Source: Pseudarthrobacter sp. C4D7
Lineage (GTDB): Bacteria > Actinomycetota > Actinomycetes > Actinomycetales > Micrococcaceae
Direction: 5' to 3'
DNA length: 64,000 nt
Assembly (NCBI RefSeq): GCF_013359725.1
Contig: NZ_JABFMW010000002.1
Coordinates: 248,001 to 312,000, forward strand
Positions 1 to 8,904 of the stretch are shown here, piece after piece. The notes under the pieces are model-generated. The model made no database searches. It was not told the DNA's origin and saw only the letters and a list, made by a program, of their open reading frames with translations. The stretch's first letter is position 1. Every line of letters begins with the position of its first letter. The position numbers and the translations under genes are program-made.

Positions 1-616
1 CGCCAAGTTCCATTTCGGCTACGGCGTCTTCCAGGTCCTCGGCGATGCCGGCGGTCAGCCGCCGCACCACGGTCACGCCGTAGCCGGCCTGGACGGCGTC
101 GAGCGCGGTGGCCTTGACGCAGTAGTCGGTGGCAATGCCCACCACCACCACGTCCTCCACGTCGTGGCTCTGCAACCAGTCATCGAGGCCGATGGCATCC
201 TCGTCGCTTTCCAGGTCCGCCTGGCCGCCGGGCAGGGCGCCTGGCTGGCGTTCGCCGGTGGGGACGGCGTCCTCAGGGGCCAGCAGTCCCTCAAAACCCG
301 AGTAGGCGGCCGCGAACTGGCCTTTCCGGAAGTACGCGTCGATGTATTCCGTATCCAGGTCCGGGTGGAGATCGGCTCCACGGGTGCCTGCCACGCAGTG
401 CCGGGGCCAGCTGTCTTTGTAATCGGGCGCCTCGGAAAAGTGGCTGCCGGGATCGATGTGCCAGTCCTGGGTGGCCACCACATGGTCGAATTCGGTGTGG
501 TGGGCATCCAGGTATTCGCTGATGGCGCCGGCAACGGCGGCACCGCCCGCGACAGCGAGCGAGCCGCCCTCGCAGAAATCGTTCTGGACGTCCACGATGA
601 TCAAAGCGCGGGACAT
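1..616 (-). CDS. pncA: Nicotinamidase, 3' end cut by window edge
   Basis: Isochorismatase-fold amidohydrolase that converts nicotinamide to nicotinate for NAD salvage in the cytoplasm. About 205 codons are visible and no stop is reached. The catalytic triad is visible: Asp in IIVDVQNDF near the N-terminus, Lys in YFRKGQ, and the nucleophilic Cys in IATDYCVKAT. The metal-site motif TQDWHIDPGSHF is also present. The ATG (616-614) overlaps the TGA of pncB by one base (TGATG), so the two genes are translationally coupled. pncB uses the product of this enzyme, which supports the call. The C-terminus lies outside the window. Confidence 0.95.
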   Translation of the reverse strand, partial: MSRALIIVDVQNDFCEGGSLAVAGGAAVAGAISEYLDAHHTEFDHVVATQDWHIDPGSHFSEAPDYKDSWPRHCVAGTRGADLHPDLDTEYIDAYFRKGQFAAAYSGFEGLLAPEDAVPTGERQPGALPGGQADLESDEDAIGLDDWLQSHDVEDVVVVGIATDYCVKATALDAVQAGYGVTVVRRLTAGIAEDLEDAVAEMELG

Positions 617-1944
617 CAGTGCTCCTCGTAGATGGTGGGGATTGCGGCCTCGCCGCGCTGCAGGCGGTTGACCACCGGCGGAAGTTCAGCCATGGAATCG
701 GCGTGGCGCTGCCGTGCACGCACAACGCCTTCGTGGCCGGTCCAGCCCGGCAGCAGTTCGCCGTTCTTCATGAACTGCTGCAGCAGCGGGCGGTCGTTGC
801 CGTCGTCTTCGGGCCGGTGGCCCACCCCCACCACTTCCGCGGTGGCGGTCCCGCGTTCGTCCAGCTTCCGCAGTGCGTACTTGCGTCCGCCCACGCTTGC
901 CTTGTTCTTGGCCGCCTTGGCAACGGAGACGAAGTTGCCGTCGTCGTCCGCGCGGCTGACCAGCTTGTAGACCATGCTCGCCGTCGGGGCGCCGGAGCCG
1001 GTCACCAGCGACGTTCCCACCCCGTAGGAGTCCACGGGAGCCGACTGCAGGGCCGCGATGGCGTATTCGTCAAGGTCCGAGGTGACCACGATCTTGGTGT
1101 GCTCGTTTCCGAGGTCGTCCAGGAGCCGCCGCACCCATTGGGCCTGGGCCACCAGGTCGCCCGAGTCCAGCCGGACTCCGCCCAGCCCCGGCCCGGCCAG
1201 CTCAACGGCCGTGCGGACTGCCTTCTCGACGTCGTAGGTGTCCACCAGGAGGGACGTGCCCTCGCCCAGCGAGTCAATCTGCGCCTGGAAGGCTTCCCGT
1301 TCAGTGTCATGCAGGAGCGTAAACGAGTGGGCTGCAGTGCCCACGGTCTTCACGCCGTAGCGGATGCCGGCTTCAAGGTTGGACGTACTGTCAAAGCCGG
1401 CAATGATCGCAGCGCGTGCGGATGCGGTGGCCGCTTCCTCGTGGGTGCGCCGGGAACCCATTTCAATGCAGGGGCGGCCGCCCGCCGCGGTGACCATCCG
1501 GGACGCGGCAGAGGCGATGGCGGTGTCATGGTTGAGGACGGACAGCAGGTAGGTCTCCAGCATGCAGGCTTCGGCGAACGAGGCCTCCACCACCAGGATG
1601 GGGGAGTTGGGGAAATACGCGTCCCCCTCGGCGTAGCCCCAGATGTCGCCGGAGAACTTGTAGGTGGCCAGGTATTCCAGGGTTTCCCGGTTGACCACGT
1701 TGGTGCGTTCCAGGAAATCCAGTTCAGCCTCGCTGAAACGGAAGTTTGCGATGCCCTCCAGGAGGCGCCCGGTGCCGGCCACAATTCCGTAGCGCCGCCC
1801 GTCCGGCAGGCGCCGCGCAAACGCCTCAAAAACGGACCTGCGGTGGGCCGCCCCGGAATGGAGGGAGGCCTGCAGCATGGTCAGCTCGTAGTGGTCGGTA
1901 TAAAAGGACGTGCGGGGATGGTCCCAGCCGGCTGAGGTGCTCAC
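616..1944 (-). CDS. pncB: Nicotinate phosphoribosyltransferase
   Basis: 442-residue NAPRTase that makes nicotinate mononucleotide from nicotinate and PRPP, the committed Preiss-Handler salvage step. Visible motifs are the N-terminal TDHYELTMLQ, the active-site His region TAAHSFTLLHD, and the phosphate-binding RLDSGDL followed by VVTSDLDEYAI. The reading frame is open up to 2016, but I chose GTG 1944 because a TAGAGT -10 box (1957-1952) lies 7 nt upstream and the family N-terminus starts there. It is the first gene of pncB-pncA. No copy of the NrtR-type inverted repeat seen at 22630 lies upstream, so salvage may be controlled separately from de novo synthesis. Confidence 0.94.
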   Translation of the reverse strand: MSTSAGWDHPRTSFYTDHYELTMLQASLHSGAAHRRSVFEAFARRLPDGRRYGIVAGTGRLLEGIANFRFSEAELDFLERTNVVNRETLEYLATYKFSGDIWGYAEGDAYFPNSPILVVEASFAEACMLETYLLSVLNHDTAIASAASRMVTAAGGRPCIEMGSRRTHEEAATASARAAIIAGFDSTSNLEAGIRYGVKTVGTAAHSFTLLHDTEREAFQAQIDSLGEGTSLLVDTYDVEKAVRTAVELAGPGLGGVRLDSGDLVAQAQWVRRLLDDLGNEHTKIVVTSDLDEYAIAALQSAPVDSYGVGTSLVTGSGAPTASMVYKLVSRADDDGNFVSVAKAAKNKASVGGRKYALRKLDERGTATAEVVGVGHRPEDDGNDRPLLQQFMKNGELLPGWTGHEGVVRARQRHADSMAELPPVVNRLQRGEAAIPTIYEEH

Positions 1945-1951
1945 GAAAATC

Positions 1952-1976
1952 ACTCTACTGGCCAGCCACATAGAAT
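1952..1976. promoter_or_regulatory. Interlocked divergent promoters for pncB and clpS
   Basis: The pncB -10 (TAGAGT, minus strand, 1957-1952) lies 7 nt before GTG 1944. The clpS -10 (TAGAAT, 1971-1976) lies 6 nt before ATG 1983. With usual 17-bp spacers, the -35 region of each promoter would fall on the -10 box or start site of the other, so both cannot easily be occupied together. No strong -35 hexamer is visible on either side. Confidence 0.65.
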
Positions 1977-1982
1977 GGACAG

Positions 1983-2366
1983 ATGACCATAAGCGTTGCG
2001 CCCGGCCCTGATACACAGGAGGGCATCCGGACCGGCACTGCAGAGTCCACCGACTCCCTGACCGCCCCGGACATCCCCTGGAACCTGGTGATCTGGAACG
2101 ATCCCGTCAATCTGATGAGCTACGTCAGCTACGTTTTCCAGAGCTACTTCGGCTACGCGGAAAGCAAAGCCAACAAGCTCATGATGGAGGTCCACAAGAA
2201 GGGCCGTTCCATCGTTGCCTCCGGCAGCAAGGAACAGGTGGAGCGCCACGCTGTGGCCATGCACGGGTTTGGCCTGTGGGCCACGGTGGAAAAGGCCAGC
2301 GGCGGCCCCGGCGGCAGCGCAGGCAGGTCCGGCGGTCCGGGCCAGGGTAAGGGGAAACGTGGCTAA
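1983..2366 (+). CDS. clpS: ATP-dependent Clp protease adaptor ClpS
   Basis: 127-residue adaptor that delivers N-degron substrates to the ClpC/ClpA-ClpP protease. The ClpS core runs from about residue 32 to 105 and includes WNLVIWNDPVNLMSYVSYVF, the start of the substrate-binding domain, and KANKLMMEVHKKGRSIV. A disordered Ser/Thr-rich N-terminus contacts the chaperone in known ClpS proteins. The C-terminus is a Gly/Lys-rich tail. The mRNA is probably leaderless because TAGAAT ends 6 nt before the ATG. The next gene overlaps it by 8 bp; ClpS followed by DUF2017 is the order of M. tuberculosis Rv1331-Rv1332. Confidence 0.93.
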   Translation: MTISVAPGPDTQEGIRTGTAESTDSLTAPDIPWNLVIWNDPVNLMSYVSYVFQSYFGYAESKANKLMMEVHKKGRSIVASGSKEQVERHAVAMHGFGLWATVEKASGGPGGSAGRSGGPGQGKGKRG

Positions 2367-2925
2367 GGCATTCAAATACGGACTCAAGGGCATCACGGGC
2401 TACCTGGAACCCGCTGAGCGGGACCTGCTCCGCAGCCTGATCGCCGACGTCATCTCCATGCTCCAGCCAGAGGACCGCACGGGGCAGGACCCGCTCGCGG
2501 CACTGATCGGCCTGGACATGGACGTGGCTGAGCCCACGGACCGTGCCGTCAAGCGGCTGCTGCCCAACGTGGTGAAGGACGACGGCGCCGCATCCCTGGA
2601 GTTCCGCCAGCTCACCGAGCGTTCACTGCGGGAAACCAAGATTGGTGCCCTCCGCGCGGCCGCCCTGGACCTGGACAAGGACGAAGTTGTGCTCACCCCC
2701 GACGGGGCGCGGCACTGGTCCATGGCGTTGAACGACGTGCGGCTGGTCCTGGCGGAGCGGCTGGACATCCGGGACGAGGCAGACGCAGAGCACGTCCACC
2801 GCATGCAGGACTGGTCCCAGGCGGAGGATGTGGAGAGCTACCTGGCGCTGGTGTACAACTTCACCACCTGGCTCCAGGAGTCGCTGGTCCAGGCCATGCT
2901 GCAGTCCATGGAAACCCGGCGGTGA
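2359..2925 (+). CDS. DUF2017 family protein
   Basis: 188-residue protein of the actinobacterial DUF2017 family, which has no assigned biochemical role. It starts at GTG 2359 inside the end of clpS, which implies coupled translation and perhaps a shared function in regulated proteolysis (inference from context only). The sequence is mostly helical, with acidic stretches and a hydrophobic C-terminal segment ending LVYNFTTWLQESLVQAMLQSME. No signal peptide or membrane segment is visible. The M. tuberculosis counterpart by position is Rv1332. Confidence 0.85.
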   Translation: MAKAFKYGLKGITGYLEPAERDLLRSLIADVISMLQPEDRTGQDPLAALIGLDMDVAEPTDRAVKRLLPNVVKDDGAASLEFRQLTERSLRETKIGALRAAALDLDKDEVVLTPDGARHWSMALNDVRLVLAERLDIRDEADAEHVHRMQDWSQAEDVESYLALVYNFTTWLQESLVQAMLQSMETRR

Positions 2926-3030
2926 GCTCCGGCGGCCCGGGGGAGGCCGTCCGCTGTGACACAGCAGACATGAGGTGCCGGACACAAGATGATGGCTGAC
3001 GCTTCCGGGACCCCCTATCCTCGAATAATC

Positions 3031-4062
3031 ATGACAACAGCCCCGAGCATGGAACCACCGGCGGAAACGCAGCCCGCCCCCGGCCACGGCGACCTTCCGG
3101 CCACTGCCCCGGAAGCCCGTCCCATTGGCGTCTTCGACTCCGGCGTGGGCGGACTCACCGTTGCCCGCTCCATCATCGACCAGCTCCCCAACGAGTCGAT
3201 CCTGTATGTGGGGGATACCGCCCACGGACCCTACGGACCGCTCCCCATCGCCGAAGTGCGGGCCAACGCACTGGGTGTCATGGACGAACTGGTGGACTCC
3301 GGCGTCAAGCTGCTCACCATCGCCTGCAACTCGGCGTCGGCCGCTGTCCTCCGGGACGCCCGCGAACGCTACACCGCCAAGTACGGCATCCCCGTCATCG
3401 AGGTCATTCAGCCTGCCGTCCGGCGCGCCGTCGCAGCCACCCGCAGTGGGAAGGTGGGCGTGATCGGCACGTCCGCCACCGTGGGATCCCGCGCCTACGA
3501 GGACACCTTCGCCGCCGCGCCCGACCTGGACATCACGTCGGTGGCGTGCCCGGAGTTCGTCAGCTACGTGGAGGCCGGCATCACCACCGGCCCCGCCCTG
3601 CTCGCCGTCGCCGAGGAATACCTGGCGCCGCTGCAGGCGGCCGGCGTGGATACCGTGGTGCTGGGCTGCACCCACTACCCGCTGCTGACGGGCGTCATCT
3701 CCTACGTCATGGGCGCCGACGTCACTTTGGTCTCCAGTGCGGAGGAAACCGCCAAGGACGTGTACCGCGCCCTGGCCACCCACAACCTGCAGCGCACCTC
3801 CGAGGCCCCGCCGGAACACCATTTCGTGGCCACCGGCGATGCCGCGCAGTTTGAGGCGCTCGCCCGCCGGTTCCTGGGCCCCGAGGTGCTCTCCGTCCGG
3901 CACGTGGACCACGTAGCCGCGCAGTACCCCACCGGAAGCCTTGCCCGGATCACCCCCGAAATGATTGCCGCCGCGCAAAGCGCGCGCAACCGCCCCAGGA
4001 TCTCCAACTTCGTGGGCAACGGGTTGGCCGGAGTACGCCGCGGCGGAGGGGCCGGCCTGTGA
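3031..4062 (+). CDS. murI: Glutamate racemase
   Basis: 343-residue racemase that supplies D-glutamate for peptidoglycan. The core begins at [13 protein letters not shown], and both catalytic cysteines are present, in TIACNSASA and in [10 protein letters not shown]. It is longer than the usual 265-285 residues, with an N-terminal Pro/Ala-rich extension of about 30 residues and a C-terminal extension. I chose ATG 3031, which lies 9 nt after a possible -10 (TATCCT, 3016-3021). An in-frame upstream start near 2989 and an internal start close to the core cannot be excluded. The stop overlaps the next GTG (GTGA). Confidence 0.93.
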   Translation: MTTAPSMEPPAETQPAPGHGDLPATAPEARPIGVFDSGVGGLTVARSIIDQLPNESILYVGDTAHGPYGPLPIAEVRANALGVMDELVDSGVKLLTIACNSASAAVLRDARERYTAKYGIPVIEVIQPAVRRAVAATRSGKVGVIGTSATVGSRAYEDTFAAAPDLDITSVACPEFVSYVEAGITTGPALLAVAEEYLAPLQAAGVDTVVLGCTHYPLLTGVISYVMGADVTLVSSAEETAKDVYRALATHNLQRTSEAPPEHHFVATGDAAQFEALARRFLGPEVLSVRHVDHVAAQYPTGSLARITPEMIAAAQSARNRPRISNFVGNGLAGVRRGGGAGL

Positions 4063-4856
4063 AGCTGACCATCGTCGGATGCACGGGCTCGTTCCCCGGA
4101 CCCGGCTCACCGGCGTCGTGCTACCTCCTGACCGCCACCGACGGCGAGCGGACCTGGAAGGTGGTAATGGACCTCGGCAGTGGAGCCCTCGGTGCCATCC
4201 AGCGCTACACCGACCTGGAGGACATCGACGCGATCTTCCTCACCCACCTGCACCCGGACCACTGCATGGACCTGTGCGGGCTGCATGTCGCCATCCGCTG
4301 GAAGCCCGGGGGCTGGGGCCGCGGGCGGATCCCCGTGTGGGGTCCCGCCGCGACGGCGGACCGGATGGCCACCGCCTATGGCCTGCCCATGGACCCCGGC
4401 ATGCACGAGGAATTCGACTTCACCAACTGGACGGAACGCCAGCCCGTCACCGTAGGCCCGTTCACCATCACCCCCTTCGCGGTGAACCACCCCATCGAAG
4501 AGGCCTACGCCCTCCGCGTGGAAGTAGTGGAGCCCGGCAAGGACGGCGTGCCGGTGTCCCGGGTCCTGACGTATTCGGGGGACACGGACTCCTGCGTCGG
4601 CCTCGAGGAGGCGGCCAAGGACGCCGACCTCTTCCTGTGCGAGGCAGCCTTCGAAGAGGGCCGCGACGACGGCATCAACGATGTGCACCTGACCGGCAAG
4701 CGCGCCGGTGAGGCCGCTGCGGCGGCCGGCGCACGGCGGCTCCTGCTGACCCACATCCCGGTGTGGACGTCCCAGACCACCGTCATGGCCGAGGCGCGCC
4801 CGGTGTTTGCCGGCGACGTCGCGGTTGCCGTGGCGGGCGTGCACTACACCATCTAG
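4059..4856 (+). CDS. MBL-fold hydrolase, Rv1339-like (possible cyclic nucleotide phosphodiesterase)
   Basis: 265-residue metallo-beta-lactamase-fold protein. Metal ligands are visible in [10 protein letters not shown], in VNHPIEE, in YSGDTDSC and in LLLTHIPVW. Its place between murI and rph matches M. tuberculosis Rv1339, which has been reported as an atypical cAMP phosphodiesterase; transferring that role here is inference. An RNase Z-like or other phosphodiesterase activity is the alternative. The GTG start overlaps the murI TGA, so translation is coupled. No signal peptide is present, so it is cytoplasmic. Confidence 0.85.
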   Translation: MKLTIVGCTGSFPGPGSPASCYLLTATDGERTWKVVMDLGSGALGAIQRYTDLEDIDAIFLTHLHPDHCMDLCGLHVAIRWKPGGWGRGRIPVWGPAATADRMATAYGLPMDPGMHEEFDFTNWTERQPVTVGPFTITPFAVNHPIEEAYALRVEVVEPGKDGVPVSRVLTYSGDTDSCVGLEEAAKDADLFLCEAAFEEGRDDGINDVHLTGKRAGEAAAAAGARRLLLTHIPVWTSQTTVMAEARPVFAGDVAVAVAGVHYTI

Positions 4857-4911
4857 CGGCGCCTGGAAGCGGGTGCCCGGTTGCTGAACTGGCACCCGAT
4901 AGTGCACTCGA

Positions 4912-4917
4912 TAAGCT
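4912..4917 (+). promoter_or_regulatory. -10 box for rph
   Basis: TAAGCT ends 6 nt before the rph ATG at 4924, which predicts a transcript starting on the start codon. Confidence 0.55.
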
Positions 4918-4923
4918 AAAGGC

Positions 4924-5682
4924 ATGACATCTGAAGCAACTGCAGGACCCATCGTGCGCGCCGACGGCCGTGCCCCCGACCAGCTCCGGCCCATCAGCAT
5001 TACCCGCGGATGGTCCAACCAGGCTGAGGGATCGGCGCTGATCGAGTTCGGCAACACCAGGGTGCTGTGCACGGCGTCGCTGACTGCCGGTGTTCCGCGC
5101 TGGCTTAAGGGCGAAGGCCGCGGCTGGGTCACGGCCGAGTACGCCATGCTGCCCCGCGCCACCAACACGCGCTCTGACCGCGAATCCGTCAAGGGCAAGA
5201 TCGGCGGCCGCACGCACGAGATTTCGCGCCTGATCGGACGGTCACTGCGCTCCATCATTGACACCAAAGCCCTGGGCGAGAACACGATCGTGCTGGACTG
5301 TGACGTCCTCCAGGCTGACGGCGGCACCAGGACCGCCGCCATCACCGGCGCCTACGTAGCGCTTGCCGACGCCATCCGGTTCGCCCGCGACACCAAGCTC
5401 ATCGCCAAAAATGCCCAGCCGCTGATCGACACCATCGCCGCCGTGTCCGTGGGCATCATCGACGGCGTGCCCATGCTTGACCTGCCGTACGTGGAGGACG
5501 TCCGGGCCGAAACCGACATGAACGTGGTGGTCACCGGCTCCGGCAAGTTCGTTGAGGTGCAGGGGACCGCCGAGGGTGCCCCGTTCGACCGGGACGAGCT
5601 CAACCAGCTCCTGGACCTCGCCCTGCTGGGCACCGGACAGCTGGCCGCCATCCAGCGCGAAACCCTTGCGGACGCCCTGTGA
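4924..5682 (+). CDS. rph: Ribonuclease PH
   Basis: 252-residue phosphorolytic 3'-5' exoribonuclease that trims tRNA precursors. The RNase PH/PNPase fold is clear from [31 protein letters not shown] followed by the Arg-rich NTRSDRE loop, the [18 protein letters not shown] motif, and the phosphate-site region. The length is typical. It sits in its own leaderless-type promoter context and overlaps rdgB by a GTGA junction, the same rph-rdgB pairing seen in mycobacteria (Rv1340-Rv1341). Confidence 0.96.
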   Translation: MTSEATAGPIVRADGRAPDQLRPISITRGWSNQAEGSALIEFGNTRVLCTASLTAGVPRWLKGEGRGWVTAEYAMLPRATNTRSDRESVKGKIGGRTHEISRLIGRSLRSIIDTKALGENTIVLDCDVLQADGGTRTAAITGAYVALADAIRFARDTKLIAKNAQPLIDTIAAVSVGIIDGVPMLDLPYVEDVRAETDMNVVVTGSGKFVEVQGTAEGAPFDRDELNQLLDLALLGTGQLAAIQRETLADAL

Positions 5683-6329
5683 GCGGTGCTCCACGCCTGG
5701 TCCTGGCCACGCACAACAAAGGCAAACTTCGCGAACTCCGTGAACTGCTGCGCGGACAGGTCCCGGGGCTCGACGTCGACACCCAGGTGGTGGACGCCGC
5801 TGCGGCGGGTGCGCCGGACGTCGTCGAGACCGGCGTGACGTTCGCCGAGAACTCGCTGCTGAAGGCCCGCGCCGTAGCGGGCGCCACCGGCCTGGTGGCC
5901 ATTGCCGACGACTCCGGGCTGGCCGTGGACGTGATGGGCGGGGCCCCGGGGATTTTCTCCGCCCGCTGGGCGGGACGGCACGGAGACGATGCCGCCAACC
6001 TGGAGCTCCTCCTGAACCAGCTCTCGGATGTTCCCGACGAACACCGTGGCGCCGCGTTTGTGTGCGCCGCGGCCCTGGCCATGCCCTCCGATGCCGGGGG
6101 ACCCGGGCGCGAGGTGGTGGAGTACGGGCAACTGGAGGGCGTGCTGCTCCGTGAACCCCGGGGCGCCGGTGGATTCGGCTACGACCCCGTCCTTCAGCCG
6201 TCAGGCGAAGACCGCAGCTGCGCCGAACTGTCGGCCGAAGAGAAGAACGCCATCAGCCACCGGGGCAAAGCCTTCCGGGCCCTGCTGCCCTCCATCGTGG
6301 CGGCACTCGACGCGTCAGCCCAGGGCTGA
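5679..6329 (+). CDS. rdgB: XTP/dITP diphosphatase (RdgB/HAM1 family)
   Basis: 216-residue house-cleaning pyrophosphatase that removes dITP, dXTP and ITP from the nucleotide pool. Family motifs are [18 protein letters not shown] at the N-terminus, [34 protein letters not shown] and [11 protein letters not shown]. It starts at GTG 5679 within the rph stop codon region (GTGA), so the two are co-translated. A strong palindromic terminator follows 22 nt after the stop. Confidence 0.95.
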   Translation: MSGAPRLVLATHNKGKLRELRELLRGQVPGLDVDTQVVDAAAAGAPDVVETGVTFAENSLLKARAVAGATGLVAIADDSGLAVDVMGGAPGIFSARWAGRHGDDAANLELLLNQLSDVPDEHRGAAFVCAAALAMPSDAGGPGREVVEYGQLEGVLLREPRGAGGFGYDPVLQPSGEDRSCAELSAEEKNAISHRGKAFRALLPSIVAALDASAQG

Positions 6330-6351
6330 CCGGCACGACGGCAGGAACACA

Positions 6352-6383
6352 AAAGGTGCGCACCCCGCGGGGTGCGCACCTTT
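6352..6383. terminator. Bidirectional terminator between rdgB and dedA
   Basis: Perfect 32-bp palindrome whose arms read AAAGGTGCGCACCCCG and its complement, so each strand ends the hairpin in TTT. It lies between two convergent genes (stops at 6329 and 6402) and can terminate both. Confidence 0.85.
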
Positions 6384-6401
6384 GTCGATTCCGGGCGGCT
6401 G

Positions 6402-7211
6402 CTACTCGGGCCGGCCACCGTGGATATTGCGGGGAGTCTTCTGCTCCTCTTCCGGTCCGTGCTCTTCGATGAACTCATCAACGGCGTCGGTTCCGTAGGC
6501 TTCCGCCTGGCGACGGGCGGAGAGGCCGCGCAGGAGTTCGATGCCGATGGGGATCACCGACACGAGCACGATGGCGATGAAGATGATGTCCAGGTTGTCG
6601 CGGACCCACGGCACCTTGTCGCCCAGCAGGTAGCCGAGCAGCGTTACGCCGCCGCCCCACAGGACCGCGCCGATGACGTTGAAGATGAAGAACTTCCTGC
6701 GGCTCATCTGCGCCACACCCACGATCACGGGTACGAAGGTCCGGATGATCGGAACGAAACGGGCCAGGATGAGGGCCTTGCCACCGTGCTTTTCAAAGAA
6801 TGCGTGGGCATTTTCGACGTTTTCCCGCTTGAAGAGCCGCGAGTTTGGCTTGTTGAAAATGGCCGGGCCGGCCTTGGACCCGATGAGGTAGCCGGTCTGG
6901 TTGCCGATGATGGCCGAGACGACGATCAGCAGGGCCAGCAGCCAGATATTGAACTTGATGGTGTCCGTGGCCACCAGCAGGCCGGCGGTGAACAGCATGG
7001 AGTCGCCCGGCAGGAAGAACCCCACCAGGAGGCCGGTTTCGGCGAAGACGATGCCGCACACCAGCAGGACCACCCAGGGGGCGAGCGCGGGGTCGGCCAG
7101 GAAGACCTGGGGGTTCAGCCAATCGGGCAGGAAGGACGCCATTTTCGGCTGGACCGGTCCCGCACCGCCCAGCATGGACACAGCGAGGTCATTCATCACA
7201 GGAAAGTTCAC
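6402..7211 (-). CDS. DedA-family membrane protein
   Basis: 269-residue polytopic inner-membrane protein of the DedA/SNARE-associated (VTT) family; members flip undecaprenyl phosphate or other lipids and support envelope homeostasis. Typical motifs are FAETGLLVGFFLPGDSMLF, the FFEKHGGKALILARFVPIIRTFVP region with the conserved GGxxxxxxRFxPxxR signature, and a late GxxxWGGGVTLLGYLLG helix. The C-terminal tail is acidic and cytoplasmic. I chose GTG 7211 because TAACCT ends 6 nt upstream; ATG 7196 is the alternative and has no Shine-Dalgarno. The lipid substrate is unknown. Confidence 0.9.
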   Translation of the reverse strand: MNFPVMNDLAVSMLGGAGPVQPKMASFLPDWLNPQVFLADPALAPWVVLLVCGIVFAETGLLVGFFLPGDSMLFTAGLLVATDTIKFNIWLLALLIVVSAIIGNQTGYLIGSKAGPAIFNKPNSRLFKRENVENAHAFFEKHGGKALILARFVPIIRTFVPVIVGVAQMSRRKFFIFNVIGAVLWGGGVTLLGYLLGDKVPWVRDNLDIIFIAIVLVSVIPIGIELLRGLSARRQAEAYGTDAVDEFIEEHGPEEEQKTPRNIHGGRPE

Positions 7212-7217
7212 CCTTCA

Positions 7218-7223
7218 AGGTTA
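7218..7223 (-). promoter_or_regulatory. -10 box for the DedA gene
   Basis: On the minus strand TAACCT (7223-7218) lies 6 nt before GTG 7211 and supports that start as a leaderless one. Confidence 0.5.
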
Positions 7224-7265
7224 CTTGACGGGCCTGTGCTTCCCCGGGCAACTGCTTCGCGGCGG

Positions 7266-7271
7266 TAAGGT
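7266..7271 (+). promoter_or_regulatory. -10 box for the exonuclease gene
   Basis: TAAGGT lies 7 nt before GTG 7279. It decides the start, since the frame is open much further upstream, across the antisense of the DedA gene. Confidence 0.5.
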
Positions 7272-7278
7272 AGGGGCC

Positions 7279-8343
7279 GTGGGTTTGGACTTTACGGCGA
7301 TCGACTTCGAAACGGCCAACGGCTTCCGGGGCTCCCCGTGCTCCGTGGGGCTGGTGAAGGTAAGGGGCGGAAGGATCGTCGCAGAGGCCTCCTGGCTGAT
7401 GCGTCCGCCGCCGGGCTATGACTCCTTCGACCACCACAATGTCAGGATCCACGGCATCACTGCCGCCGATGTGGCCGGGCTGCCCCGGTTCGGCGAGCTG
7501 TTCGCCGAAATCGGCGCCTTCATCGGCGACGACGTGCTGGCCGCCCACAATGCATCGTTCGACCTCGGCGTCATCCGCTCTGCGCTGGAGGTCTCGGGTC
7601 TGCCGGGCCCGGCCTACGACTACGTCTGCACCGTCATGCTGTCACGGCGCTGCTACTCGCTGGTGTCCAACTCGCTCCCGTTCGCCGCCGAGGAAGCGGG
7701 CGTGCCGCTGGTCAACCACCACGACGCCACGGAGGATGCGCGGGCCTGCGCCGGCATCCTCATCGATATTGCTGCGCGCAACGGCGCCAACAGCATCGCC
7801 GAACTGTACCTGTCCCTGGGGCTGGAGATGCCCCGGCAGCACGCCTTCGATCCCGCCACCGGGGACCTTTCAAAGCCCAGCCTCACCGCCATGGCCGCGG
7901 CTTCCGGCAACGGGGCTGCCCTGGTCAGCAGGTTCCAGTCCGGCTGGCCCGAGGAAGGGGCAAACCCGGAGCCCAACCCGGATGCCGAGCCCGGACACCC
8001 GCTGTATGCCCAGACCGTGGTGTTCACCGGGCAGCTCACCATCAACCGTCCCGAAGCCAAGCAGCGCTCGGCCCAGTTCGGGGCGAGGACCGAGAGCCGG
8101 GTCACCGGACGGACCACCGTCCTGGTAGTGGGGGACGGGTTCGTCGCCTCGGATCTCCGCTCCGGCAGGCTGACCGGCAAAGCCCGCCGGGTCCTGGAGC
8201 TCCACGAGCGGGGGCAGGCCATTGAAGTGCTGTCCGAGGGGGAGTTCCTCCAGATGGTGGGCGGCGGGTCCGTGGCCCCGGTAGGACCTGCGGCCGCCGG
8301 GGGAGCCTGGGTGGACGCCCGGGTACGTGCCGCCAGCGCCTGA
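7279..8343 (+). CDS. DEDDh 3'-5' exonuclease with C-terminal BRCT domain
   Basis: 354-residue DnaQ-like nuclease fused to a BRCT domain. The exonuclease occupies about residues 3-170: ExoI in FTAIDFETAN, ExoII in LAAHNASFDLGVI and ExoIII in HDATEDARACA (the DEDDh class). A linker of about 60 residues rich in Pro/Asn/Glu follows. The BRCT-like domain (about 240-330) starts at TVVFTGQLTINRPEAK and resembles the BRCT of NAD-dependent ligases. It is likely a DNA-repair or proofreading exonuclease rather than the replicative epsilon subunit, judged from the BRCT fusion (inference). Confidence 0.85.
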   Translation: MGLDFTAIDFETANGFRGSPCSVGLVKVRGGRIVAEASWLMRPPPGYDSFDHHNVRIHGITAADVAGLPRFGELFAEIGAFIGDDVLAAHNASFDLGVIRSALEVSGLPGPAYDYVCTVMLSRRCYSLVSNSLPFAAEEAGVPLVNHHDATEDARACAGILIDIAARNGANSIAELYLSLGLEMPRQHAFDPATGDLSKPSLTAMAAASGNGAALVSRFQSGWPEEGANPEPNPDAEPGHPLYAQTVVFTGQLTINRPEAKQRSAQFGARTESRVTGRTTVLVVGDGFVASDLRSGRLTGKARRVLELHERGQAIEVLSEGEFLQMVGGGSVAPVGPAAAGGAWVDARVRAASA

Positions 8344-8412
8344 TCTACCAGGCGGCAGGTGCGCGGCAGTCATGCAGCGCAATAAAGCTTGGCCGCTCCG
8401 GCGGCCGGCTCC

Positions 8413-8418
8413 TACCCT
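8413..8418 (+). promoter_or_regulatory. -10 box for the DUF4395 gene
   Basis: TACCCT lies 6 nt before ATG 8425, as at other probable leaderless genes here. Confidence 0.5.
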
Positions 8419-8424
8419 TGCGGG

Positions 8425-8904
8425 ATGGCCTCCCTGTTCGAATTCCCCAACCCCGTCAACGAGTACGCCGCCCGCACCACGGCAGCGCTGGTGGTGCTGC
8501 TCGCCGTCGTCACTGCCGTGACGAATTCCGGCTGGGGGCTGGCGGCCATCGCCGTGGGATTCTGGCTGCGGCTGCTCTTCGGCCCGCGCATCTCGCCGCT
8601 GGCCCTGCTGTCGGTGAAAGTCATCACGCCCCGGCTGGGAAAGGCGAAGCTGGTCCCCGGGCCGCCCAAGCGTTTCGCCCAGGGCATCGGCGCGGCCGTC
8701 TCCACGGCGGCCCTGCTGCTGCTTGCCGCCGGTGCGGCACCCGCAGCCTGGACGCTGCTTGGCGTCCTGGTCATTGCGGCGTCCCTGGAGGCGTTTGCAG
8801 GATTCTGCCTGGGCTGCACCATCTTCGGGTTCCTGCAGCGGCGCGGGATCATTCCGGAGGACGTCTGCGAGGCCTGCAACAACATCAGCCTTCGCCGGTC
8901 GTAA
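8425..8904 (+). CDS. DUF4395 membrane protein
   Basis: 159-residue integral membrane protein with the DUF4395 pattern: an N-terminal FPNPVNEYAARTTA segment, about four hydrophobic helices, PPKRFAQGIG in a cytoplasmic loop, and a C-terminal FCLGCTIFGFL motif with paired cysteines, followed by ICEACN-like cysteines. DUF4395 proteins often accompany thioredoxin-type or sulfurtransferase genes, but none is adjacent here, so the role is unknown. Its last 20 bp overlap the convergent ADP-ribosylglycohydrolase gene. Confidence 0.8.
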   Translation: MASLFEFPNPVNEYAARTTAALVVLLAVVTAVTNSGWGLAAIAVGFWLRLLFGPRISPLALLSVKVITPRLGKAKLVPGPPKRFAQGIGAAVSTAALLLLAAGAAPAAWTLLGVLVIAASLEAFAGFCLGCTIFGFLQRRGIIPEDVCEACNNISLRRS

